DNA of 64,000 bases. Source: Rotaria sp. Silwood1. Its lineage: Eukaryota; Rotifera; Eurotatoria; Philodinida; Philodinidae. Under the pieces are notes generated by a model that worked only from the letters and a program-made list of their open reading frames with translations, was not told the origin of the DNA and did no database searches. Shown piece by piece: positions 22,025-33,031 of the stretch. The DNA lies in NCBI GenBank assembly GCA_905250075.1, contig CAJNOP010000335.1:1-64000 (forward strand), in the 5' to 3' direction. Both the position numbers and the translations under genes were made by a program. How positions within the stretch are numbered: position 1 is the stretch's first letter; each line of letters starts with the position of its first letter.

Positions 22025-25000
22025 ATGTATGCTAAATCAATGTTATCGGCATGTGAAATATTCGTTGGTCTACGTTTTCGTGAGCTTCTCATAGCAGCCT
22101 TAATTCTATTGGTATGTACATCTCTCAGTGATGTTAATACCAACCCTATGGTGGGTGACAACAAAGGTTTGCCAACTTTTTCTTTGTGCTAAACAGTAGA
22201 CCATGTTGTATATTTAGCCATTATTGTAAAAGGTTCAAAACTACTATCAGAAGATAGAAGCGATGGGAAATTCTATTTTCTATAATAGAAACATAGAGTA
22301 AAGAAATTCTGATCAGAAAAGCGCATATATAATCTTTTCAAAAAAATTGCATTCAAGACGATTATTAGCATTGAGCTTGTTTGAAGTAAATTTTGATCGT
22401 TGCAAACCGATTTTTTCAAATTATAGTTCATAAATAGTGAGTTATCAAGAAAATGTTATTTTTCATTCGAATTGAAAAAATCATCATCTTTTAATAAGTT
22501 GTGAAAACGACTTAGACGAGACTGATCAATAACATCAGTAGATTTCTTCGTTTCCTGTAACGAAAAGGGTAATTCTCACTCTTCAAAATCTCTTATGTCT
22601 GGCGATGCCCATTTAAGTAGTTTTTAAGGACTAATAAATTCATGCGTTATAAGATTTCAAAGTCAGTAATTACCTCTTTGTTCTACACATTTCTTTCATT
22701 CAAAATTGAATAAATGAAAACGTGATTGATAAGTATGTCACTTTTCCCAACAATTCTAATGATATGTCACTTAGCTTAGAGTTGTACTTGTTCACGAGCG
22801 AATTCCACTGTTCGAGATATTCAACATTATTTTGTATAGATTATTTCAATGAGAAACGTATGATAAGACACATGATTTAATCTAAACAGTTTGAAATTTA
22901 CAGAGTTCATATAAATCGAAGTTTTAATTATTTTCAGCACAAAATATCACTGATTTGACTTAAACCAAAAAAGGATTAAGACATGGTTGAAGTTTATTCA
23001 TGAAAACAAATAGCATCAGTAAGTCTTTAGTGTGTATGCTATTCTTTGAGTTTTGAGGAGTCGAATAAAAATTTCAATTATGCGTTCTTATAGCGAAAAA
23101 AAAACGTAAGGTTATTTTACATTTAATCGATAGCTATTTTGAATTTTATTGACGAAATCTATTGTACCATAGTCTCCCCAAGAAAAAAAGTTCCTTTCTT
23201 CATTTCATTTTTTCACCACTTAGTACACTATGTTTAAAAAAAACAAAATATACCACAAGATGCAGTGTGAAAAGCTCTACAATTTACTAAAGACAGTATT
23301 TTTATAGTTGCACTTTTGGTTTTCAAAATGAACAAAATTTTGAGCCACTATGTTTTTACGCTTCAAAAAAATAATAATTTTTTTAGTACACGAAGAATTC
23401 GTTTTTTATTTCATCTTTTCATCACCTGATATTCTGTATTTAAAAAATATACAATATACTAGAAGATGCAGCGTGAAGAACTCTACTATTTACAAAGAAC
23501 AGTTTATTTTATATAACCACTTTTTGTTTCCAACACGGGCAAAATTCTGTGCGACTAGATTCTGACGCTGCGAAAAAAATCACTTTTGGGTGAATGATGA
23601 ATTCTTCTCCTCATTGCTTTGGTTAATGAGTCATATCGAAGTCCATAATCGACGACCGAATTTAAGCCAATCTATACGTTTCCTAATTACTACAATATGC
23701 AATAGAATAAAGTAAAAAACAAGGAATCATTTAACTGATGAAATAAGAAAAGAAATTCATCGTGTAGCAAAAAGTGATTTTTTCGTAGCGTCGAAAATGA
23801 GTCAAACAGAATTTTGGTCATTTCCAAAGCAAGAAATGCAACTATAAAATAAGCTGTCTTTGGTAAATTGTAGAGCTTCTCACACTGTATCTTGTGGTAT
23901 ACTTTTTTTTAAACACAGTATATTAAGTAGTGAAAAAATGAAATGGAAAAATGAACTTTTTTTTTCTTTGGAAGTGTACTTGCATCAGTGTTCTCTTTTA
24001 TGCTTCAATATCTATCGATGAACGGAAAATTTTTTTAGAACTACAGATCTATACCAGCTTTACACATTCATTAAATATGTGTCTAACATGAATTTTATTC
24101 ATTAATTATGCATTTATTCTACTTTCTATGTGATAATCACTTTATTAAATCTTATGACTATACGAAATATAAGTAAATTTATGATAAACTACAACATTAA
24201 ACAATTTTTCCAGTTTTGTTTTGATAGTATAAGCTGATATGAAAGGGAATTGATCGAATCTGATAAGTATACCATAATGAATTTCAGCTTAATAGAATAG
24301 TTCGAGTGCAGGTTTCCTGAAAAACTCAGTCAAGTGTTTGATTTGCCAAAAAAAACGTAACTTTTATGTTTAATTTTCTTGAAAAACAGCATGAAAAAAC
24401 TAAAAATGGCACGTAACAGCCGCTAACGAATCCTCTATCAGATAGGTCATTTACTGTTACTTGTTACAGGCCTATTGCAGAGTACTCGTTTGAATGCTAT
24501 CGACAAAAATTTAATTTTTAAAGTCTCAAAAGCATTATCTGACATTTTGTTTTGTCGCTTTGTTCGCTTACTGTAAAATCTATATAACAAAAATATTCCC
24601 CTGAACGTCATAGTGTTTATTCAAAATAATCAATTTCAGACTAGGTGGCTATCTAAGTAGCGGAGTGTATGTTAATTAAATAAAGATTTGCACCCATCTG
24701 TTATGGTTTTACTTATCTCTGAAGTTTTCTGAATGAAATACGGTTTATACTTTTAAGACTAGTAAGCATCCATTAAGTCTAGCCAAGGCAACATAATTCG
24801 ACTAGTGAGTTTTCTAGTTTCTATTTTGATCTTTTCTGATGAAACCCTGCAGGTATCAACCAGGATGTTATTTAAGGTTGTTCAAGTCCTGTTTGGGACT
24901 TCTGTCTAGCACTCTTGTACAATATTTAACTTGTATTGACCTGTTCAAGATACTCTAAAAATAAAAAAAAGTCTCTTCCGAATAGATTTTCCCTTTCTTT

Positions 25001-26501
25001 CTCTGGTATAAAGTGTGATGCCATGGACACTCAATGACAGAAAAAGAATCAGAACTACAACTGGTAGGGGTATTTCTTGGTTGGTGCCGGTACTGATCTC
25101 AACGGTTAGATCGGGTCGGCGTGGCTCACTCTTCAAATTTCTCATTCTATAACAGTCGAACCAAACTCTCGATCAGTCATATCTGTCTCTTATTCTCTAC
25201 AGTAATTGGATAAGAGTCTTGTCCCATCACTACTGTGCTTGTCACAACTTATATTAATAAATTTTCGTTGTCTTGGCTTCTATTGATCCATAGAAAACAT
25301 TATAGATCTAAAGATTTTTTATAACAGTCATTCAATAGGAGCAACGATCTATTATTATAAAGAGATGCTAAATCAAGAACTTTGGTTTGCGTGAAATTTA
25401 CCCTACCTTATAGAGCATGCTTTTTTAGGTACAAATTCAAATTTTTGAGCCTTAATAGAGATGTCATATCAAGATATTAGGATCTTCCGAACAATTTTTC
25501 AATAAAATCGTTTAACATTTGTATACATTCGGAAGTATTATCTGATTTCTCACTTTCTTTCGACATGTAAAAACTATTTTTGTAATTTGAAATTCGACCG
25601 TAATCAGCATAGAAAGTATGAACAACGAACTCAGATTGAGGGAAACAACAAAATTCCTACCACCACTTCTTTGTTCAAGCGTTGAAGAACATCATCAAAT
25701 TCCATAATCGATAGTTTTGACTGACATAAAAAACTATCAATTCAGACTGAACGATAGAATATATGTGACTAATACAAATTTTCTAAGAACTGACTCTCCT
25801 ATCGAACACTTTTCACCCTTCAAAACGGCAACATTATCATTCAATGGAAGATTGACTTGACGAAATCAAGATATCACCAAGAATTCGACATGAGCATTTA
25901 TTACACCGGAATTTTAATAAGCATAAACTCGTACTGAAATATTTCGTTACTTACCCTCCCATATATATGGTGTCATTGATTTGATATTTCTAACTTCTAG
26001 CCGGGACATGCTACGACAATATACAAAACAAAGATGAAATCGGCATCGACTGCAAAAATAAATGTGTTCCAAGAGCACTCAAATGTGCCGACGGTAATGG
26101 GTGCAACCGCTCAATCGATTGTCAAAGCAATGTGTGCATAAACAACACATGTTTCTGTAAGTGTCTCATTGCATCCAACGATAGAATATTCGACTTGCTT
26201 TTATAGCTTCAACTTGTATGAAGCATGTAAAATATAGATCAGAGAATCATATCGACTACGGAGGTTTATGCGCGGAACAAGGTTACACATGTGATGACGG
26301 TCAGCTGTGTAAGAATTCATTGGATTGCACAAGTCTTGTTTGTTCAAACGGCCTATGTGTTGGTAAGTACTCTGTTGTGCCTAAAAATGAAACATAAGTT
26401 TTGCTTTCATGACTCCAGCATGTAGCGATAGTGCTAAAAACTTATCATTGCAGTTCCATGCAGGGTCCAAGTGTAGAACTCCCAAACTCTGCCTGCTATA
26501 A
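22025..26501 (+). CDS. Cysteine-rich secreted repeat protein, 4 exons, decaying 3' end
   Basis: Exons 22025-22166, 26001-26156, 26207-26362 and 26419-26501 all join in phase 1, giving 178 aa. Exon 1 encodes a signal-anchor or signal peptide (ELLIAALILLVCTSLS). Exons 2 and 3 are each exactly 156 nt, and each encodes one repeat of the C-x-D/N-x-I-x-N-x-D-E-x-x-x-D-C ... C ... DC-x-S-x-x-C type (GTCYDNIQNKDEIGIDC; LCKNSLDCTSLVCSNGLC), a repeat common in rotifer and some bacterial extracellular proteins. Repeat 2 has lost its D-E-T core. Exon 4 starts a third repeat (ACSDSAKN) but soon runs to TAA. Exon 1 is the least certain: its donor is GTTTGC and the intron is 3.8 kb; a better donor GTATGT lies 55 nt upstream but gives the wrong phase. 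Confidence 0.6.
22167..23154. other. Long-intron sequence, nothing recognised
   Basis: AT-rich; would be intron 1 of the cysteine-rich gene if exon 1 is right. Confidence 0.35.
23170..23972. mobile_element. Composite of three copies of a non-coding element (two direct, one inverted)
   Basis: Copy A (about 23170-23378), copy B (about 23385-23610) and inverted copy C (about 23740-23972) share CTTTCTTCATTTCATTTTTT, ACAAGATGCAGTGTGAA, CTCTACAATTTAC and GACGCTGCGAAAAAAATCAC blocks. A and C are the closest pair, so the whole could fold into a long hairpin with B in the loop. No target duplication was identified. Confidence 0.6.
23973..26000. other. Intergenic/intronic, nothing recognised
   Basis: No gene seen. 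The minus-strand frame near 25060-25145 has a more GC-rich, protein-like codon mix but no family match or splice support. Confidence 0.35.
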
Positions 26502-27076
26502 ATTGATAGTGTATTGTCAGAAAGGATAAAATAATTTATTTTAAAAAAATACCAAATAAATGAATCTATCAGAACTATAACAAATTTTATGGTTAATATT
26601 CATCCGCTGAAGCTTCTTGCAATATGAACCAGCAAATATAATTCTACTTGATGTTTCGTCAATTTAACTGCTGGATTAGCCTACTTTACACATTGACTTG
26701 ATCATTCAGTAAGCTTCCCAGCACACCATCTCTTTCTAACGAATCTTGACATAAACCGTCAAGTTTTGCCTAAAATCAGAATTCAATTAAAGGATTAGAC
26801 AATCTCAATGCAAGTACATATTTCAAATCACAGGAAACAAAAAGATACCAAAAATTAGACAAAGATGAATTTCTGTAGACTTTTTGGTTTTGCTAAATGA
26901 GTCAAAACCATTCGAATTCATTTCAAGTGAATCGAAATAATTCGAGCCCATACGCATTTATAATGAGTTTAATCATTTATCCTTTATAAGTAAGGTTTGA
27001 ATAAGTTTCGATTATTGTGAATTTTCTTTCTATAAAATCCGTTGCTGATTAATTCAGGTTTTGCTATGTTTTGTAG
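26502..27076. other. Spacer between cysteine-rich gene and its likely lost C-terminal domain
   Basis: No gene seen. It is probably former intron/exon sequence of the same gene. Confidence 0.35.
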
Positions 27077-27475
27077 GTTGTAGTGAGCGACAACAAACAG
27101 TACTTTTACTGAATGACTCAAGTACTGTAGTCATTCAAGCATTGGTCAATAATATACAACTGACTGGTTTAACAGTCAATTGTATTCCTGATGGAATTGT
27201 AAATTATGATGGAACGCTAGATACAACTAATTATGGCACGGTAATTTTAATTACTAGTGATAATTATTTGGCAGATCTGATAAATAATGGACGACAGTCA
27301 ATTGTAAATGCTCAGAAAAATAGCTTCACTGGTCTAGTAATGACCGAATGGACAGCATATCAAGTATTATTTGGATGTTGGACCACGCTATCTTCGCTTT
27401 TGCTAGCATCACAAATACATGTACTGTAACCGAATTCATGGCTCACAGCGTTTTAGATATCCCCCAATCGTATAC
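27077..27475 (+). pseudogene. Frameshifted extracellular domain exon, probably the former end of the cysteine-rich gene
   Basis: After the acceptor TTTTGTAG (27076) the frame, in phase 1 like the upstream exons, reads GCSERQQTVLLLNDSSTVVI, then QALVNNIQLTGLTVNCIPDG, NYGTVILITSDNY and VMTEWTAYQVLFG. Near 27396 one base is lost: the frame in use runs to a stop at 27427-27429, while the neighbouring frame continues as AFASITNTCTVTEFMAHSVL DIPQSY. The family is one I associate with rotifer secreted proteins (VLLLND ... VIQALV ... IVNAQ ... MTEW). Homology stops near 27475 where a pyrimidine-rich tract begins. Confidence 0.6.
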
Positions 27476-28999
27476 ATACATATCTACTTGAGGTCGTCTT
27501 TTCTTCTTCTTTGTTTCTTTTCTTTTCTGTGTTCTTCTTCAAATGCGTCTTTTGTCAATACATTGACTTATTTTCTGTTCTTTTAACTTGAGGACATGTA
27601 TCATATTCGTTTTCTCTTTGCAGTTGATTCGAGGAGATATTTCATGTTCATTTTCTCTTTTTCTGTTAACTTGAGGACATCTTTTGTATATTCGTCTTAG
27701 AAGAAAGAAAAAAAATCTGATTGTTTTTCCTTTCTTTTCTTTCGATATAAAATTCTTTTTTTTTCTCAATAAACCATTGATTCACTCGTTTCACTTGGCT
27801 CAAAAAAATACATCCCTTGTCTCAATCCTGTTCGTTTCTTGAGAAATCTTGGAAGAATTTGTTAGGAGTCTAGTGTCCAAGGGTCTTGTCAATTTCTCGC
27901 CAGAATTATTCAAGGTGAGACAGAATGCTATTCAGAATTTGTTCAGGGACCTGTCCAGGTTGTTTTCTTACTTATGAATGCAGGATCCTATCGAGATTCA
28001 CACTCGAGGGTGTGGATGTGAATGGATGGAAAAATATCGAAAGTAGAAGCGCTACTTTCCACATCACTCAAATTTTGATGACCTCACTCACATGTATTGT
28101 GGCACCTCTACTTTAGACATTTTCCCATCATACCGTGAGTGCAGATGTGTTAGTAGGATGATTATTAAAATCAATCAAAAGCTAGCAATGACGTCTTTTG
28201 TTTGATACATTACAGAAAGTGGTTGAAAAAAAAAAGAAATCTTGAATTATCGTAATGGGTAATGATTCTATTTATTAATAAAAACATTTTAGTTAGAAAA
28301 ATTTGCTCTTATCAATCCAATTGTGTGGTTCATTTTGTCGTTAGATTCATAATTCGAGCTGTTCTCAGAGCTCTTGTTTTACCAGTTGGGTCATGTTATT
28401 TTGGTGGATGAGTGTGGGTGTAAGTGTGACTGTGGCTTTGGTGTGGATGTAGGTGATGTTCTTCTTTCCTTCGCACCCACATTGTGAAGATTTAAAATAT
28501 CCAAGAAGTAAAATTTAATGATCCTTTTCCATCGACGCATGTAGGAAATGAATATACGCTCGCAAAGAAAATATTTTTGGTTTCGGTGCGTATTTGTCAT
28601 AGAGATCTTGAAATCAACAATTATCGCACAATTTTTGTATCACATTTTATCATCTTAAGTTATTGAGAAATTGCTAAAATATTGCATAATAGTGCTGTTA
28701 CAGATTCTCATACACAATAAATGTTATTGACTTCAAAATTCGCCATTATTCAGTATAAATTAGGCACAGTTATCCGCCAAAATTTCAAGAAGCTAGCTGT
28801 TGTTTAATGCGAGAACTTCTAGGACACCCGTTATATATTGAATAAGTTTTAATAATTTTTCAAATGACACTTGAGCAACTTCATGATCAAAAAATATTTC
28901 TTCTTTTTTCAGAAAATAATTCTCTGTTGTTTCTTCATAGATTAGACATTTTCTATTGATAATCATTAGTCCATTGATGTATGAAAATATTCGAGAATT
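27476..28999. other. Intergenic with a pyrimidine-rich repeat and a telomere-like block
   Basis: 27486-27790 is pyrimidine-rich with three loose copies of an ACTTGAGGACAT ... TTCGTTTTCTCTTT unit. A telomere-like G-rich block is at 28411-28455, with a short CGCACCCACA at about 28472. A mariner-type end read on the minus strand (AACGGGTGTCCTAGAAGTTC) is at about 28811-28833. No gene is seen. Confidence 0.45.
28411..28455 (+). repeat. Degenerate telomere-like block
   Basis: Variants such as GTGTGGGTGTAAGTGTGACTG, G-rich strand, with one short C-rich block following. Confidence 0.5.
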
Positions 29000-29734
29000 T
29001 CATTTTTTAAAACGAAGACTACTAACAATACGTTGCTCTGGTGTAATCCAACAACCAATAGATGATGATAATCTTGTTTTTCCAATACTTCCATACTAGA
29101 ATCATACGATAAAAACTTGTTAGCACAGCTCCTTTTCAGTTTGAAATGCGAAACTCAAGTATCGTCTTTATTTTTCAGCAAATGCATTGTCTTTTTTTAT
29201 TTCTACATTCAGCAACAGGCATTAACACACTATTATATACTTCAATCAGCTTAAAAACACTGATATAGATTATTTTCCAAAGCTATAATTTCATTAGTGA
29301 ATGATTTTTATAACGATCATATGATAAATATGTCCTATCAATGTATCACTATTCATGTTCGTTGACATCTTGAATGTAAATTTGTTGTTTGTGCAAAAAA
29401 CCAAAAACTATGTTATTTAGAATATTGAAAAACGTATCTTAAGATCTAAAGTACAACGAAGTTTCTGGAATCTTCTAGAAGCAAAACAAATACCCATGTC
29501 TAATTTCAGGTAGAAAACAAAAATGTGGCTTTAGATTAGCAAATAACATTTTCTCATTAAGGACATTGCTTGGTCAATCATTCGGTAATACAAGTCTTTT
29601 ACGAACATATAAATCAATATTTTGTGTCACGTCATAACAACAGCAAATATTACAATTTGATGTACAAGATTTTAATAAGCCATTTGTATTATAATGAGTA
29701 GCTATGATTTCAATATCACACTCTATTTCGAAGC
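29000..29734 (-). CDS. Exons of an unrecognised minus-strand gene (partial)
   Basis: Two coding-looking exons: complement 29574-29734 after an acceptor TTTTTTAG (FEIECDIEIIATHYNTNG, LLKSCTSNCNICCCYDVTQN, IDLYVRKRL, TGA at 29574-29576) and complement 29000-29095 after TTCTAG (YGSIGKTRLSSSIGCWITPE QRIVSSLRFKK, TGA). They could be joined if a donor before the first TGA is used (CTT|GTATTA, phase 0), with an intron of about 480 nt, or they may belong to two genes. Cysteine clustering in the first suggests an extracellular domain. A further possible exon (FIEELENILIVKLPETVSTS) lies near 29835-29910. I cannot name the family or find the start. Confidence 0.35.
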
Positions 29735-30459
29735 CTAAAAAAGTAACAATGACTTATTCATGATTATAGTTTTCTCGATCGGAAGCGCGCTTATGACTTT
29801 AAAGGTTAATTGATTGTCTTTTTTATATATCCGTATTTACTTCAATCAAAATGAAGTAGAAACAGTTTCAGGAAGTTTCACAATAAGAATATTTTCTAAT
29901 TCTTCAATGAATTAAAAAAAAGGCATCTTAATAAAATATTAAGATTTTTTATTTTTCGATCTATAAAACTGAAGAAGATTATTTGTTTTATATTTCAATA
30001 TATATATTCGATAAAATCTATCATTGATAGTTTTGTTTTTGATTGCATATATCTCGAACAAGAATAAAAATATGTTTTTATTTTTAAGGAGAATGTAATA
30101 GGATCTACATGATTTTACAATTGATTTTCAAGTTGATAAAGGTATTTATCACAATGGATCAATAATAATTGTTTTTTATTGATTAGAATTGTTGAGAAAG
30201 ATATAAAAAGAAAAAAGAAACAATTGTTTAAGGTATTTACTTGGGATTTCTTTTTTGTTTTTCTTGTTTGAAATATTGTCGGTTCTTTTTCTTTTATTTC
30301 TGAGTAATTTAATACCAAGAATCACAATGCAAAATAATCATACAAGAGACTTGTTTTCAACATCCTTTTGCTTTCTATTCGTTTTCCTTTTTTTTTTTAA
30401 TATAACGGATTAATTTATAATATTCAGTTGACTTAATATTCATTTCTACTTATATAAAA
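29735..30459. other. AT-rich region, promoter side of the Ly6-like gene
   Basis: Apart from the possible minus-strand exon near 29835-29910, nothing is recognised. Confidence 0.35.
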
Positions 30460-32224
30460 ATGTATTTAAAAATTAACGAATCCATTCTTGTCTTTATTGG
30501 ATGGTTTATTCAAGCTAGTTAGTATTTTGGGCATGAATAGGAAGAAGTATTTCTATCAATTTTTATCTTTTTGCAGGCTTTGAATTATCATGTATTCAAT
30601 GTACTAGTCCTATTCGACGTATCTCACAAAATTTGAATTATTCTTGTTTAGATGGTACTTTACCTCCTCTACCTTGTATACTACCAGCAAATAAATCGAA
30701 CACAACTTTCAAAGCTTGTATGTCTTCTCTTTATAGAATAGAACGTAGAAAGAACGGAGGTAAGAAAAATTATATAGATTCATGTGTCAATATTTTAAAA
30801 AAAAATGAATTAGATAATATATGTCAATTATTTTGAGTAAGAAAGTTTTCTGCAATCATACATCGAACACTTCCTCCACCACATTGTTCAATAGTTGATA
30901 CATCAAAATAAACTAATTGAGTATTTGTTTTTTCAATCAAATTTCGTTGTTCATCATTTAATGAATCATAAGCTGTTTTTGACATAACTAATAAATATTG
31001 ACCTTGTTTATTTTGTATTTCAAGCATATTACCAGCAAAATTTTTCATTTGTTCAAGTGTAATATTAATAATTTTTCGTTTTCCATTTTGTTCAAGTGAT
31101 TTTACAATAGTATTTCTTTGTTCTTGATCAATAATTGATTCCAAACATATAATAGCAACATGTGTACCAATAGCCATCATAACATTTGTATGATAAATTG
31201 GTTTTTGTTTATCATCAATACTATCAAATATAATAGGAGGTTGTTGATAATTCATTAATTTAGTAAAATGTTGAATAATTGTTTCATGTGTACGTGGTGA
31301 TCGTACAGCATAAACAATTTTATTTATACGATCAAGTAATAATGAACCAGTACCTTCAAGATATTGATTTCGTTGTTCATATACACTTAAATCAATAATA
31401 GCTGTAACATGATATGTTTGAGATAATTTTTTAATAAGATCATGTCGACGTTCAAGACGACGATTTTCTGCAAGCATTGGATAGAGAATAATTGTTCCAT
31501 CAGAATGTGTTGTAAACCAATTATTTGGAAAAATAGCATCAGGTTTTATTGGTGATAATGTATCATCAAATACATCAACATGAACACCATATGAACGAAG
31601 TTTATCAACCATATGATCAAATTCTTTTAATGCTTGTTGTTGAATTTTATCTGCTGATGAAGAATCAGCATATTGATCATTTTGAAATGCATTTGAAATA
31701 GCTGTTTCTGTATTAAAACAAAAACAAGCTGGTCGAACCATTATAATATGATTTGTTGATTGCATTGAAGCCATTATTGAATGTAGTAAAAGGAACACTT
31801 TTAAATTATATTTATATACTACTATTTCATTCTATATTTGCATTCGTAAAATGTCATTACTCAATCGTTGCACTTTTTATAACTAACAGTAAGAAAAAGA
31901 ATGAGTCATCTATTATTTAGATCATTATTACGCACTTGTATTTCTTCAATCTATAATTGCTTTCTATCTTATTTAGAAGTGTTTATTAATCGTGGTTGTA
32001 CAAGAATTGAAGATGTATTACAAGAATGTGATCCACCAATGTCAAAAAGTGATCTACATGAAACAATAAGTTTTTTTTGTATGCATACATGTTTGAAGGA
32101 TGGCTGTAATCAACATTCAATTGATGAGATAGCTTCAAAAATGAATAGAAATTTAATAAATAATACTTTATTGTTAATAATTTATTTCAGTATTTGGATG
32201 CAAAATTTATTGTATTTTACTTAA
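30460..32224 (+). CDS. Ly6/uPAR-like cysteine-rich surface protein, 3 exons
   Basis: Exons 30460-30517, 30577-30759 and 31977-32224 all join in phase 1 and give 162 aa. Exon 1 is a signal peptide (ILVFIGWFIQA, cut near AS-F). The mature part starts ELSCIQCTS, has spaced cysteines, and ends FFCMHTCLKDGCN, the C-x-x-C start and C-x-x-x-x-CN end of Ly6/uPAR three-finger domains. A hydrophobic tail (LLLIIYFSIWMQNLLYF) fits a GPI-anchor signal. Introns are 59 nt (donor GTTAGT, less usual) and 1217 nt. The second intron holds a whole antisense gene (30824-31798). The function cannot be deduced beyond an extracellular, probably lipid-anchored role. Confidence 0.75.
30824..31798 (-). CDS. ctlX: CtlX-type citrulline/arginine-modifying hydrolase, intronless
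   Basis: 324 aa, of the guanidino-group-modifying (pentein) superfamily, closest in motifs to bacterial CtlX (described as a citrulline hydrolase) and related to arginine deiminase and dimethylargininase. Visible motifs: MVRPACFCFNTETA near the start, PDAIFPNNWFTTHSDGT, NRRLERR, YLEGTGSLLLDR, IYHTNVMM (catalytic His), FAGNMLE and GGGSVRCM with the nucleophile Cys313 near the C-terminus. Length is as in bacterial homologues if translation starts at Met12 (31763-31765), where MQSTNHIIMVRP aligns with the usual N-terminus; the first ATG would add 11 residues. It has no introns, unlike most neighbours, and lies antisense inside intron 2 of the Ly6-like gene. A bacterial origin by horizontal transfer is likely but inferred. 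All key residues are present, so it should be active. Confidence 0.88.
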   Translation of the reverse strand: MFLLLHSIMASMQSTNHIIMVRPACFCFNTETAISNAFQNDQYADSSSADKIQQQALKEFDHMVDKLRSYGVHVDVFDDTLSPIKPDAIFPNNWFTTHSDGTIILYPMLAENRRLERRHDLIKKLSQTYHVTAIIDLSVYEQRNQYLEGTGSLLLDRINKIVYAVRSPRTHETIIQHFTKLMNYQQPPIIFDSIDDKQKPIYHTNVMMAIGTHVAIICLESIIDQEQRNTIVKSLEQNGKRKIINITLEQMKNFAGNMLEIQNKQGQYLLVMSKTAYDSLNDEQRNLIEKTNTQLVYFDVSTIEQCGGGSVRCMIAENFLTQNN

Positions 32225-33023
32225 ATAACATGAAATTTTCTGTTGAATTTTTTTGAAATATTGATAAATAAAATGAAAATTTACTGTGTTAAAAATTTTT
32301 TGTTTGAATTCGATAGAAACAAATAGTTTGATTCTTGATTATTTTCAATCAGTCAACATTCTTCAAAAAGCGATATTTTAATAAGCATCAGATCTTTTTT
32401 TATCCAGATTAAAAAGCAGGTGCGCTCGCCGTCGGATAAAGATTTCTTCTTCAAATTTAATGAAACAAATTTTAAATTGAAAAAAGCTTTTATTTTTAAA
32501 AATCGAAAAAAATTTACAGTGATGTGTTTGACAAGGATTCATTGTTCAAGACAAACAAATCCATCTTCAGAAAAATATGATATAATTTATTGTCAAACTC
32601 ATAACTGATATTCTTTTGTTTTTATAACAATGCGAAAATTCTTGAAACCAAATTCACTGATTCTCTCTCATGGTAGATACAATCTTTGTCTCTTCTTTTC
32701 CTTGATTAGTTATAATGATCGTTAGCCTGTATTTAAGCCCTAAATTTGATGACGCACGGCGTTAGTAACTGAGCTTGGTTTGATAAACATTGTGGATCTC
32801 ATAAAGTAATGACTGGTGATTTTTCTTTACAAATATACATATTTGATTGCTTTTATTTATTGCATTAAATAATAAATTTATCCAGTTAATTAGCACACGT
32901 AAGAAACAAAAACGCTGTTCTTTTTTTATTTGTACTCATGACGACAAATGAGTCAGCAGCATGATTTTATCGAACTTCCAAATGGAATATCTCGAAGGTC
33001 ATAGCGTCCTTGGTTTTTATTCT
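32225..33023. other. Intergenic
   Basis: 3' UTR of the Ly6-like gene and AT-rich DNA. An open frame at 32420-32608 has no recognisable content. Confidence 0.35.
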
Positions 33024-33031
33024 GTCATAAG

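Noticed and set aside
29330..29470. Weak similarity to 52010-52130 (ACATCTTGAATGTAAA-like order)
   Set aside because: Only about 36 bases align convincingly; could be chance in AT-rich DNA.
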